A stretch of DNA of 64,000 bases from Lentinula raphanica. Taxonomy: Eukaryota; Basidiomycota; Agaricomycetes; Agaricales; Omphalotaceae. Below are positions 33,258 through 43,989 of the stretch, piece by piece. Position numbers and translations under genes: made by a program. The notes beneath the pieces were generated by a model, which searched no databases, had not been told where the DNA came from, and was given only the letters and a program-made list of their open reading frames with translations. Within the stretch, counting starts at the first letter, position 1. Every line of letters begins with the position of its first letter. The stretch covers positions 310,001 to 374,000 of the forward strand of contig JANVFP010000005.1 of the NCBI GenBank assembly GCA_027919835.1, read 5' to 3'.

Positions 33258-34565
33258 ATGAACCTTACGCAGAACATTCGACTCTTCTTCTTTCTCTTTG
33301 TCGCTCTCGCTCTTCCTGTTATCCATTCGGCTCCTCTAAGTCCAGAACACAAAGGAGCTTATCCTGTACGTTTGCGTGGTTCTCTCTTGCTGTTGACTCC
33401 TCAATGTTCCTTGTAATATAGGCTCAAGCTTCACGACTTCTTGGTCTGAGAGGTCGAATAAGGGACTGGTATCGGAAATTCAAGGTGAGTTTCGGGACTA
33501 AGTATCTATTTTGGGTCTTCGCCGCCCACGCATTCTTCTGGGAAAAATCACTGACTGTTTCTCACAAAACTATACGTTGAATTCCGAATTCATAGGCTCC
33601 AATTCTTCCACCTCCTACCACGATCAACAGACCGCCGCCGCCGACATTATCTTGGCTGCTTGAGGTGATTTCGAGACTACACTTTTACGGCGAATGTCTC
33701 ATTAAATATCGTAACCCTCTCACTAGAACAAGGTAATTGGGTACATTTGCCACAGCCTTTGCAAGAACGAAAAGAAGGTGTTCCGTGAGTGTTTCTTTTT
33801 CCTGCCTTTGCTGTTCTGTTCTTGATTCGGGCTCTGACTTTGTCGTTCTATAAGGCCAAAAGATAGACGGAATCGAATTTGGCGAACAGATTCAAGGAGG
33901 ATTCCAAAACTATGGAATGTGGAACGTCAAAATCGAGTACGAAGGACGAATTAGAAGTGATCTGATCGCCAAGTTCTTCCGGCACAACGACCTATCTGGT
34001 TGGAGTGAGGTCAAGGCTTTGACGATGGTGAAACTCCTTGTCATGTCTGGTAAAGCCAAGCATCCCTGGCACCCCGACTCTCGTCAGATGTTCCCTGTCA
34101 TCATCATGATAAGGAAAGAAGGCATGACATACAATGAACTGCAGAGTACACCAAACCCGCCTAGTTCTGCCGAGATGGAACAGTTATTGTGCAATCAAGT
34201 AGCGAAAGATGCGTTAGAATATGGGATTCTCCACGAGTTGAGTGACATAGCTTTCTTGTAATCCTATCGGGCCCTCATTGTTTTGTTCCTTCGTGTTTCG
34301 CAGCGATAATCAATTCAAGAACGCTATCTACTTCTTCAATGACGATGGATCCATAGCCGTCACAGTTGTTGACTATGGTGTGGCGTACTTGGTACTCATC
34401 AACAAGAAAGGGACAAAAGAAGAGAAGCGGCAACGAGATTTTTTTGTATGTTATCGTTTTCCAATTCTGCGAATTGGTCTTGAGAGTTGATTCTGTGTCA
34501 CTCTCTAGTATGCTGCTTGCGTGGAATCGATACATCGATTCAAGTATAAGTCTCTTGGCAGCTAG
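33258..34565 (+). CDS. Secreted kinase-fold-like protein, paralog C
   Basis: Starts with a signal peptide (MNLTQNIRLFFFLFVALALP, cleavage near IHSAP) and ends YAACVESIHRFKYKSLGS. A Pro-rich stretch follows the N-terminus (APILPPPTTINRPPPP). Core blocks: FGEQIQGGFQNYGMWNV, LIAKF, WSEVKAL, FPVIIMIRKEG, then across the intron at about 34240-34304 HDDNQFKN (H-x-D-x4-N) and VVDYG. A Cys pair in the hinge-to-loop segment is reduced relative to A and B. It is on the opposite strand and 17 kb from B, so this is a dispersed paralog, not part of a local tandem pair. Catalytic activity is untested. Confidence 0.62.
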
Positions 34566-35440
34566 ACGTTAGCGCAGTATAATACAGGGCCAGTGGTCGT
34601 GGACTTGAACCCCCATTGGCAGCATCTGTGTCAGTCACCGTAGTGGAGTCTGTGGTATCCTCTGAGGGTGTCGCGCTTTCCAGTTCGATCAGATACTTCG
34701 AAACCCGTTCAAGTTGAATGAAGTGACAGATTCCATCCATGAAATCGAGACGTCCGATATAGACCGTCAGGCGTGAGGGTTTTCTACATCTCGCATCTGA
34801 CTGATAGCTGCACCTAGTAGAAGTGGCAGAACCTCACCCTACCTCACTGTGAAAACACATAGCTCGGCAATTGGTTAATGATCTACATGCGTGGTGGACA
34901 CTTACGGGATCCATGAGTTGTTTTTCAATTTCTTCACTTCCTCGACATAGATCTAGTCTTTAAATATCCACCTCTGGTGTATCAGTTTCAACAGGGGACT
35001 CTTGATGGTCGGGAGCGAGCGACTTTCTGTGCATGATGTAGCCTGGCTGGACGTATCAAAGTTCACAAAGATGATCCTGTTTGATCACGCAACTTGAAGA
35101 GAAAACGATGGACAAGTCTACGGTTCTTCAATGACCACCATAAGACAACACGATGAAGAAGCGGGGACTGCCTCTAGGACCAGCGCCCAGCCTCCAGATG
35201 TCCGTTGAAAGCTGCGCATGAATTGCCAAGGCAGTGCACTGTGCGTGAGTGGGAAGGTAAGTTGTTTCGCGTTCTTGAGGTGGTGACTGGTGAACGGTTT
35301 GAACGTTGAACGTTGAAGACTGGAGTAAAGTCTTAAATGGTTTGGACCGTCAGTCTTTCAATCATCAGACATCAGGCATCATTAAATATCACATTGCTGG
35401 AGACTGGTGTACACCAATACAATCTTCGTTCAATACTACA
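34566..35440. other. Intergenic
   Basis: 875 bases. A minus-strand open frame at 34540-34740 overlaps gene C's last exon and has no support. I see no gene. Confidence 0.45.
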
Positions 35441-36387
35441 CTACACTGACTTCCTGCTTGGCTGACTTTGTTGCTTGGAGTCATGCCCTTCTTCCCCCAA
35501 TGTAAGGTCTTCAGTGAAGTTCTCTTCCTTCTTCTGCAGAATCTGGTTGGTTGATAGATAGGGTGTATAGATAGGGTGAGCTATAAGTTGACATTACTCA
35601 ATGGACCATGATAGTACTAACCTCAATTCCATTTTTGAACTCTGCCCAGATCACCTTTTCCAGCCGACGACCTTGGACTCGGGGAACATATGTCCAAAAA
35701 ATTCCCGTCCATGGTTCGTACGTATGCGGAGGTAACTCTTCGACGAGAAGGAGGGTGGCCCATAATTCGAGGGTATACGAGTCCCAGCCTTCATGTGGAT
35801 CAGAAAAGAACTTGATCAGGCAATACGTCTTAGCCCGGTCCAAGTCGCCCTCGATGTCATAGTCTAACGCCAGATGATCAACTTTCACTTTTCCCAGATT
35901 CTTCAACGGTAAACTGTCCTGGAGATGATGGAGAATGGTAGCGCTGTTCATCATCTTCTCCAGGACCCTTCCAGCCCGTGCTATGTCTTCTGTATCACAT
36001 CGGCAACCCACACTAGCACGAAGTGTTCCGACTTGCTGTTGTGTTGACAATAACGACATCATCACACCGGGCTTCGGGTCCCGTGGCAACAGCACTGGAT
36101 TTCTGACATCGGAGAGCTCAGTACGAGCATGAAGAGCCGACCGGGATATGATATCAGGATCCACTAGCTCCTGGGATGCAGCGGACGAAGAAGAAGAGGT
36201 CAATCCATTCTGCAGTAGGTAGATCCATGGCGGTCAGGAGCTGAATAATTTTTGAACAGTCCATGATACTCACAGGGTTCAATGCATCCGGACCAGTGAT
36301 GGGTATGGCAACAGTAATCGCAAAAAAGAGAAGGGCCAGGAATGCGGTACGGCCAAGGAATTTGTTTGTGCGAGAAAGGAGCAGCAT
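35441..36387 (-). CDS. Secreted protein of the tandem SSP family, copy 1 (intact)
   Basis: Three exons (36387-36274, 36209-35622, 35542-35441) give 267 residues in phase. Signal peptide MLLLSRTNKFLGRTAFLALLFF up to about VAIPITGP. The mature protein has a Ser-rich start, a segment LLPRDPKPG, a Cys pair (GCRC), a motif YTLELWATL shared with the other copies, then W-containing ends (VIWAEFKNG) and a charged tail (ILQKKEENFTE). Family unknown to me. Two relatives lie in the same array: one split by a DNA element (46652 to 39804), one with a frameshift (50825-49928). Confidence 0.7.
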
Positions 36388-36478
36388 TGTTGTCTATGTT
36401 GTCTATGTGTGTATGATAGAATCGCAAGTTGGAATCAGAATGAAGGGGACACCAGGCCAAGTTGAAAGTGAAGAAAGG

Positions 36479-36493
36479 TCACTGCCTGCAGCA
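36479..36493 (-). promoter_or_regulatory. Palindrome-like element upstream of SSP copy 1
   Basis: On the minus strand TGCTGCAGGCAGTGA, about 92 bases before the start. It matches the CRCTGCWGGCAGYG consensus at the core but one arm has decayed. Confidence 0.4.
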
Positions 36494-36828
36494 AAGAGTA
36501 AGGGAACAAAGAGGATGGAGAGAATAAGATTCAGCCAGCATCGCATGATAACGTCGGGTAACGGGTAATCTAGGACAATTGATATGAGCTATTTTGCTGA
36601 GTTCCTTTTTCACTCACCTACGTTTGTATCTTATCATCCATTCAATCCGCCTAGCATCTCAATTGAATCAAGCTGATACCTGCTGATACGAGCTGACAGT
36701 GATACGACGGGCCCGTCCATCTCATGCGATATGTATCTCTTATGTATCATGCCCCACGGACCACACAACTCTTTTCAATCTTGAACAGCCTTTGCGCGTA
36801 TAGGCATATGAAACAAGATGAAACACCC

Positions 36829-37830
36829 TCACGGTCCAACGTCAACATTCAGGCGCAGGAAGATCCAGGAAGACGCAGCCCACGGCTCGTTCAAAGGGTC
36901 AATTCGAACCACTGAAGGAGATCCAACGGGGAGTCTTTTGTTCACGAGCGGTACTGATTGATACAAGAACACCAGTCTACGAACGATATTCACGATGACC
37001 GATGGAATCTGTGGATAGACTGTCCCCAACCCAGGATGATATTCAGTCGATACTCGCGTTTGGGATGGATCTATCTTTACCGGACAATTCCCTGAGTTTG
37101 GCCTGAAGGAGTTTGAATATTGAAGGTAGGCGGGGGTATAGCTATCATACGGGAACGTGAAAGTAAATATGAACGTGTTAGGACGAGATCAACCCCAAAC
37201 CCTTACCTTGAATATCCTGCTCCTCCAGATGCCCTAAATGAACGCGTGCGCCTCAACCTCCTTGGCATTCCTATAATCCAAATTCCATCTGACCGCAAAC
37301 CGTTGTGTACTGAATTGCTAACGTTGAAAAGGAAATCCTGAACCTCTGAAGCAAGAGGAAGCTGGTAAGGTGAATCTGTAAAGGAACTTAATTTTGAGTT
37401 AGGGGAGATATAGAGATGGGGAACATACGTTGAAGTCTGTTGTCAACGTCGACGAGTACAATGGGCAATGATGACGCCGTGATCAAAGAGGTACCGCCAA
37501 ATAACAGAAGTGTGCCATTGTCTTGGCTACGTTTGCTCAAAGGTTTACCGGTATACCCCCTATGCCAATGGTCAAAGAGTGAATCAGCAGAGGGAGATAG
37601 AGGTGATGAAGTAGGTCTATGGGAGGATTTGGCGTCAAGCCACGGAAGATGTAGGTGAATTAATGGGAGACATACTTGGGGGGTTCTTTGTCAACGTTGA
37701 CGAGCAAACAGTGCCTCGATGGAGAGTTACCGCCAAATGCCAGAATAGGCTGGCGTGGAATATTTTGACGCAATGATAGCGCGTCGGACGCTCCAGAGCC
37801 CAAAAGACTGTGGAGTTTGAGCAAAGACAT
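36829..37830 (-). CDS. Unrecognised multi-exon gene X in the array spacer
   Basis: No single long frame exists, but four pieces (37830-37676, 37616-37429, 37375-37207, 37141-36829) join with GT-AG introns of 53-65 nt in consistent phase to 274 residues. The frame runs through 825 nt without a stop. It has an internal repeat: LAFGGNSPS...LLVNVDKEP and LLFGGTSLI...IVLVDVDN. The third exon has a basic patch (RRLRRTR). An in-frame extension upstream of 37830 (acceptor near 37858) may add a 5' exon, so the start is uncertain. It lies directly upstream of SSP copy 1 on the same strand. The unit 2 counterpart is broken by stops, so only this copy can be functional. No family recognised. Confidence 0.5.
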
Positions 37831-39803
37831 CCAACTAATGACCAAACCAATTGACTACAACTTTCAGCGACTCCAAATGCTCTTTCACTTTTGTTCTTCA
37901 ACTCCTCGACCAGCCTCGACCCTTGTCCAAGTATGAATCGTGACGCGTCACTGTGTGTTCCGTGGGCTTGGGTCAGTTAGATAGGTTCCGGGTGCTCTGT
38001 GAGAGCATCGAGCTGTGGGCTCACACTGGAAGAGGAAGATGGAGAGACCAAGTGGGGAGAAGCCTGTGATAGGTCTACATATTTGATGGTCGACTCTTGA
38101 AATTTCGAAAATCTGAGGGCGGAGAAGCGAGAGAGTCGCGTCGTTATAGACGATTCAGAGTTGAACGGTGACCAGAGGAAGAGCTGATTTGGATCATTGC
38201 CTTTATGGATGGAATCTGCTAATGGAAATGGATGAGCTTGTCGATCGTGAAAGAGATTCAAGGTTGAGAAAAGAGTTGAAGGAAAGAGCGTTCACCGCGG
38301 CGATAAACGTGATCGCGATTCGCGAATGAAAGTGCGGACCGGCCGAGACCGTTTAGACAACCACGATGTGTTCAACAACGTTGGACAATGAAATCATCGT
38401 CCTAAGCCTTCTTCTCGTTTTAACCCCACCTGTGACAATCTCCCGGTCCCAATCCTGAACGCGCTCTGTCTCTCCACCGTTCTGATCAAAATAGCCGGCG
38501 GGCTTCTATTTCTAGCTGGTCAGAGAGGAAATGAAAGGGAAAGTGGTAGAGTAAAGATTGGGTCCAAGTGTGACGATTCTGGCGGAGACAGAGAAAAGCT
38601 TTGAAGAGCTTTCGGGAAGAATCATAATCAAGAATGAAGAATGGTTCTGGGGAACATGAGTCGATCAAGAAGATATCGGGAAGCTCGCCCCTGCAACCCT
38701 TACAGAAAACCTGTCACTTATTGTCTTCCCTTTTGTATCTTGCGAATCCCGCGAACCAGGCCATGGGTAGCATGGACCACCTTTGATCCCCGAACCACTC
38801 CAAGACGCTACGACGATGGTCGATAGGTGTTCGGGACCTCCCAGATTATGTTTCGGAACGTTACAGTGACCTTTTGCATCCCTAGAATCCCCCTTCGTCT
38901 ACCCATCGCAAAGTTGGGCACGGAACCCTTCAAAACACCTCTTCGTCACCAACGTGTCAACCGTACGGGCTGGAATAGATACGGACAAGCAAAGGAAGGC
39001 AAGAGGTTCGCTTTTTGGCTGTTTAATCGGCGACGACACCTGCTTGAGAGGCTCCTTCTATCTACTGATACATGGAACGTCTAACACCTCAAGATGATGA
39101 CATCGCTTTGCAACGCCGGCTTCGAGTTTCGTTCACCCGAAGTCTGGTTGGTGGGGTATAGGATTAGGTGCATTAACATTTAAACTCGTGGCCATTTCTC
39201 CTGTTCGTTTTCTCATTCCAGCAAGAACTACCCATGTTACCCAGAACACCAACGTCCCACAATCTTTCCAACGTACGCCCTTCCTTCTTTATCCTCTTGT
39301 TCACTTACTTACCCAGCTCTTTCATCCCAGTCCTTCGTCGTTCCTCAGAAATTTATAACCGCATCGAGCCCGCAGAGTTGAATCATCATTAATCATTGAC
39401 GACGGAGGGCCGGTGGGACAAACAAGGGACGTTCAAAACTGTACAAAGTACCATGTAGCAACAGAGACGGTATCTTCTCCTCTTTATTTGCTCGTCAATG
39501 TGATGCACGAGGTTGCTTGTTTTCGAAGTGAATACAAATGACTTTCCACTACGATGGCTAACCGGCTGGAACAGATAGGATGTGTTGACTGATTTTGTTT
39601 GTGGATGCTTAGAAGACAATCGGGTCGATGTCGATGTCGGGAGTAATGCAGTATTAAGACTGTGAGTACTTCTAGAATTATGATACAACACGGACTAAAC
39701 CTGGACTATGAAGATGCCAGCCTGATTGGAGCAAGTTGGAAGAATGTCGGAAGTGAGGGTGAAACGAACCCCCCCAATCTTCATCCAAGCCTACTACAAT
39801 AGA
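37831..39803. other. Array spacer of unit 1
   Basis: About 2 kb highly similar to 48019-49927. Open frames such as 37977-38261 minus are not conserved in the sister unit (a 7-base deletion shifts the frame there), so I see no gene. The segment 39190-39410 belongs to the dispersed repeat also seen at 22240. Confidence 0.5.
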
Positions 39804-40241
39804 CTACAATGTCTTCTCCTGAGTCGATTCAGTACTGCCATGTTCCGTAGGATCAGACACTTTATCTTCTTCCTCTTTCTGCACGACCTGGACATCAAAC
39901 AGAGTAAGCTTCAGCAAATTCCAGCGGCTACATGATATCACTAACCTTCCCCATCTTGAACTGTACCCATTTTGTAACGACTGGGGTCGGTTGATCTGGG
40001 TACTTCACGTATGTCCCAAGTGCTGCACAGTAAGGGTTCTCGGAGTGGGGAGGATTTTGAGCGAGGCGGAGGGTAGCCCATAATGAATAGAGATATTGTC
40101 CACCTCGTCTAACTTCGAGGAGACAATACTGATCGTACCATTCAAGGTGTTTACCAGAGGGTACCGGTAACGGATACAACTCGACCAAGTTTGAGTTTAT
40201 CTTGATTGACTCATCCATCCGTTGAACTTCCACAAATTTGT
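39804..40241 (-). pseudogene. SSP copy 2, 3' half (separated by DNA element)
   Basis: Encodes the C-terminal part of the secreted protein: from KFVEVQRMDES through YSLWATLRLA and VQFKMGK, a GT-AG intron, then VVQKEEEDK to the stop at 39804. It continues in the same frame as the 5' half at 46112-46652 if the intervening 5.87 kb are removed. The frame within this half is intact, so the break is the insertion itself. Confidence 0.85.
40232..40241. repeat. Putative target-site duplication, left
   Basis: ACAAATTTGT, a perfect palindrome, repeated exactly at 46112-46121. The two copies sit at the same codon position of the split SSP gene. Confidence 0.8.
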
Positions 40242-40320
40242 TAGTCTCCCAAGTCAGACTCAATATTGATGATCTTATCTTATCAGAGATCACGCAAGAC
40301 AGTCGTTGCTATCAATATAG

Positions 40321-40378
40321 AGTCTGATTTGAAACGCGTTGCCCATACCGTAGCTCAGCACTATCCTTATTTAGAAAC
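40321..40378 (+). repeat. Left inverted repeat of the DNA element
   Basis: Pairs ungapped with the reverse complement of 46054-46111; the inner 32 bases match at 26 positions, the outer 26 at 16. Confidence 0.75.
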
Positions 40379-40508
40379 GGCTCTCCTTCCTAAAAGAGAT
40401 AGAATGAGCAATCAACTCAGTCACATGCTCAGTCGCGACTCACGTCCGCTCAATCAACGAAGTCCTTCTAGTACTACGTACAGGTACTACCTTTAGCAAA
40501 CCCTTTCC

Positions 40509-43500
40509 ATGAGCTTTTACTCTTTTCAGCTAAATTCATCCGAAGATTCTCGAAGCTCTCAACCTCTATCCCGATCCTTTGGGCCTGTATCGCCCTCTTC
40601 ATTCTATTCCACTCCGCTTCCTCGAAGAATTAAGAACAGTGAAAATCCTCCACTTTCTACAGTGTCTCCCTCGCGCTCTATCTTGGCTACCACCCAGATC
40701 TCGTCAACCACACCCTCATTGCCAGCTTCTTCGCAACGCAAACGTAGAAAGGAGAACGATGAATTTATGGTGTATACATCTGATCAACCTTCCGTTCCAA
40801 AAAAGAGGAAACGTTCGCTCAGTCCTCTGCAGAAACTCGAGTCTATTCTGCATCATATACAGAGCCTCGACTGGTCTTACGGTGACTATCTATTCTATAG
40901 CTCCGAGTGGAGACATTTCGCGCGCGGCAATGCGCATTCTATTGCAGTCGAGAAATTCCTTAGTGGCCGATGTCAACATCATCCAGGAGAAATCATTCGA
41001 AACTGGTATAGCTCACCTGACGGACGTCTCGGGGATGACAATCTCACTTCTTCCCAAATGTGGTGTACCTCCGAACCCAAATACCACGACATCAAGCATG
41101 TTCGTGCCTGCTTGACCTCATTCGCTGCTCAGATCTGTATAGAACATGCCGTTCACCAAGCAAAGCTTGCTGTGAAGCCTGAAAGCGGACTACATGTCCG
41201 TCTCTCTGTAAAAGGGAGCTCTGGATCATTGAAGAGCCATGTTCATACAGATTGGGCAGACATCGGTGCGGACACCGTTTCCAGAGTGGGCAAAATCTTC
41301 CGGACCCACGAACCTTTCCTGTACAGTTTCCTCGCCTGCGTTGCATCTGGGAACACAGTTTTCGATGAAACTGTCACACGGAAAACACGTCCAATTGATA
41401 TGGTGCGTGCTTTGCTTTCAAATGCAGATTAAGCTCATCCATTGATCCATCGATGTCAGGTGGTTACCCACTCAATTGCTTCCCTAAACTTTTCACTCAA
41501 TCGTCGTGCGAATTGGCTTCCCGTCGCACGAGGCATTCTTTATTTTTCTACATCTGCACCCGTGGATTTATTCGCCTACGAAAGCCGTACTGGAACCATG
41601 CCCGCTTACAGCACCGTCTACGAAATACTCCGGGAACTGGGCGAGAAGGAAGGTGCTGCCACGCGTGCTGCGGGGGCTGACCCAAAGCGATGGGGCAAGA
41701 TTGTGTTCGATAACACACAGCGGAATTTGAGACAGAGGGATATGCGGGCTGGGCGCGAGAACAAGATGTCAGTTGGGATTGCTGCGACGTTCATCGAATA
41801 CGCGGAAGGTACCTTCCCACCCGGAGTTCACGATGTCGACGATAAGAAAGCCCGCATTGCGAAGAATGAGCGTGCTCACATCGGCATTGATTTTTTCGTT
41901 GATTTGCTCAATGACGAGCACCTCGAGACTGTGGGCGCCATTCAGTGGTTGGAATCTCTTGTCACTCAAATCCCTGAACTTGCCCATCTTGAAGAACACG
42001 TAGCCGGGCTTTACAAGACCAGGGGCGCCATAAACCCACTCCCTCCTCAGCCATCAAACCTCCATTGTCTCTCAACTGTCGCAAAGAACGAGAATGTCAC
42101 TGCGGAACTCTATTCTGCCTTACTCAATTTCCTCGCACAAACAGGACAGACAGCAGACTCTTTCGGTCCTCGAGTATTGCCTGTTGGAGGCGATGGACTT
42201 TCTTACCAGAGGCTTCTCGAATTGAAGCGTTATCTGCAGTATGACGAGAACGATCTGCTCAGCCTTAGTTTTGTCGAGCCTCAGCTCGAGTGGTGGCATA
42301 CCATGTGGACGGACCTCAATCGCCTCTACGAAACTCATTGGGGAGAGCCACTGAGTCAAGATCCCTCAACCCTTGGCCATAGCTCACGCAAAATAGGCCG
42401 TGACGATCCGCCGAATCTCAAAAAGATCGACTATTATCCTGGTATACAGCTTGCCTACCTCATATTGGACACTCGAATGCTTGACTGTTGGAGGTGCGTG
42501 GTGTTTGTCTAGGGATTTCGTGCTCTAACGAATGCCTTCAACAGACTCGCTTTCAATACCTCGGATATCTTCGAGTACTTTCGGGACCTCAGCCAGAAAG
42601 ACGAGTTACCAACAATTGAAGTTCTCGAAGATATGGCGCAAACCCTTTTTCAAAACTACAGCACTACGCGGGCGTATTACCATGCATTGCATGATGCTGG
42701 GGCTTCGAAGGAGATGTCATCGTGGACCGGAAGTGTTCCTGTAGGAACCGCTTGGACTGGCGTGGCTGATGATCCTTCAATGGATGACATTGGTCTCACT
42801 TTCACCAAAGCAAAACTACGTACGGCGACACGTAAGCCAGCCGACTCGGATAAGAAGGCGAAAAAACCAACGCGAAAGCAGAAAGAGATGGACGAAGAGA
42901 AGCAGGCGATGCGGACAACAGGTGATCGGGTACTCGCAAACTCCATTTCGTTCATGCGCGATGCTCTTTTGTCGCGCGAATGTGCAAATGCAGTTGCATC
43001 TGGTGATGTTGGCAGAGTTTGGGAGGTTCTGAAGGTCAGTACTACTTCTTATATTTTTAGACTATTGACTGAGTACCAAGATCAAGGTCATGTTATTCAC
43101 GTTCGCGGGCTCCTCTCATTCAAAGTACACAACCTACCTGCTAGAAACAATCACCTCGCTCGAACTGGAATCGAGTCGGCCACTTCGTGATGCCCTACTC
43201 AGAACGATGCTCATCAATCTCAACGGTAAACCTGGGGCCTTTTTCCCCTGCGATATCATTCAGGAGTACTTCAATCGCTTGCTTGAGTTCATCGTGGAAC
43301 GCAAGGGCAAAGAGTTTGACCACGCTTTCATTCAACAGATCATATCTCGCAACCTCCACCGCATGTCACAAGCCAAGATTGATGCAAGAGCCAGTGTTGG
43401 TCTTGCGCGTCATGCCGGTCGTCACAGTGAACCACATTCGAACCCCGAAGTCCGAATACTCTTGAGACAATATGCTCACCACGAACTTCACTCGCGCCGT

Positions 43501-43989
43501 GCTGGACGCTACGTAGAAGAACGCGATACGGACAATTTCATGAAGGGCTGGATCAAACTCGAGAATGGCAAGCTTGCAAAATGGGTCCAAGAAACCACTA
43601 GCGCACGAGTCAGGCAAGATGTTGATGCACGCAATGCTCATACTCCTGACCCATCACTCACTGATTCACCACATATACATGTGTCCAATGGTGTAGACTC
43701 ACCGGCAACCATCACACCAGACGCTCTTGACAGTGACCATTTCATCGCTGTGGATTCTGAGGGTGACTCAGATGAAGCCGACTCTGACTCCGACGATGAA
43801 GACATACGCTTCGGAAACATGTTCGACTTCGATGATGATACTTCCCTATTGGCTGCTTTGAATTTGGGACATACTACAGATGAAAACACATTTGAAGAGT
43901 TTTGGGCAGAGGTACGCGTGTTAGTGCCTCAAAACTGTCCAATTCTGATTCCTGCAATCAGGAATAACCATGTTTACAGCTCTAGATAA
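40509..43989 (+). CDS. DUF6589 protein, candidate transposase of the element
   Basis: Four exons (40509-41402, 41460-42493, 42545-43034, 43087-43989) give 1106 residues. The N-terminal 110 residues are Ser-rich and basic (KKRKRS, a likely nuclear signal). A conserved N-terminal domain follows, then the DUF6589 region (about 300-960) with VFDNTQ (Asp at about 382), RENKMSVGIAATFIEY, VGGDGLSYQRL (Asp at about 543), GDVGRVWEVLKVM and FTFAGSSHSKYTTYLLE. The C-terminus is acidic. DUF6589 proteins are expanded in Agaricomycetes and uncharacterised. The two invariant-looking Asp positions recall DDE/RNase H-fold transposases, but that is inference. Its place inside inverted repeats next to a helicase gene supports a role in mobility. 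Confidence 0.78.

Larger units (their letters stand above)
35441..39803. repeat. Tandem array unit 1
   Basis: About 4.36 kb holding SSP copy 1, gene X and a non-coding spacer. Long near-identical stretches are shared with unit 2, most clearly 37940-38400 versus 48120-48560 and 39380-39800 versus 49500-49925. Confidence 0.85.

Noticed and set aside
34590..34625. Another GGTTCAAGTCC (minus strand) resembling a tRNA T-loop
   Set aside because: No cloverleaf can be drawn from the surrounding bases.
34540..34740. Minus-strand frame starting MDGICHFIQL
   Set aside because: Overlaps the last exon of secreted gene C and has no second exon or homolog that I can support.
37977..38261. Minus-strand open frame of 94 codons in the array spacer
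   Set aside because: The sister unit has a 7-base deletion that destroys the frame although the DNA is otherwise nearly identical, so there is no sign of coding selection.
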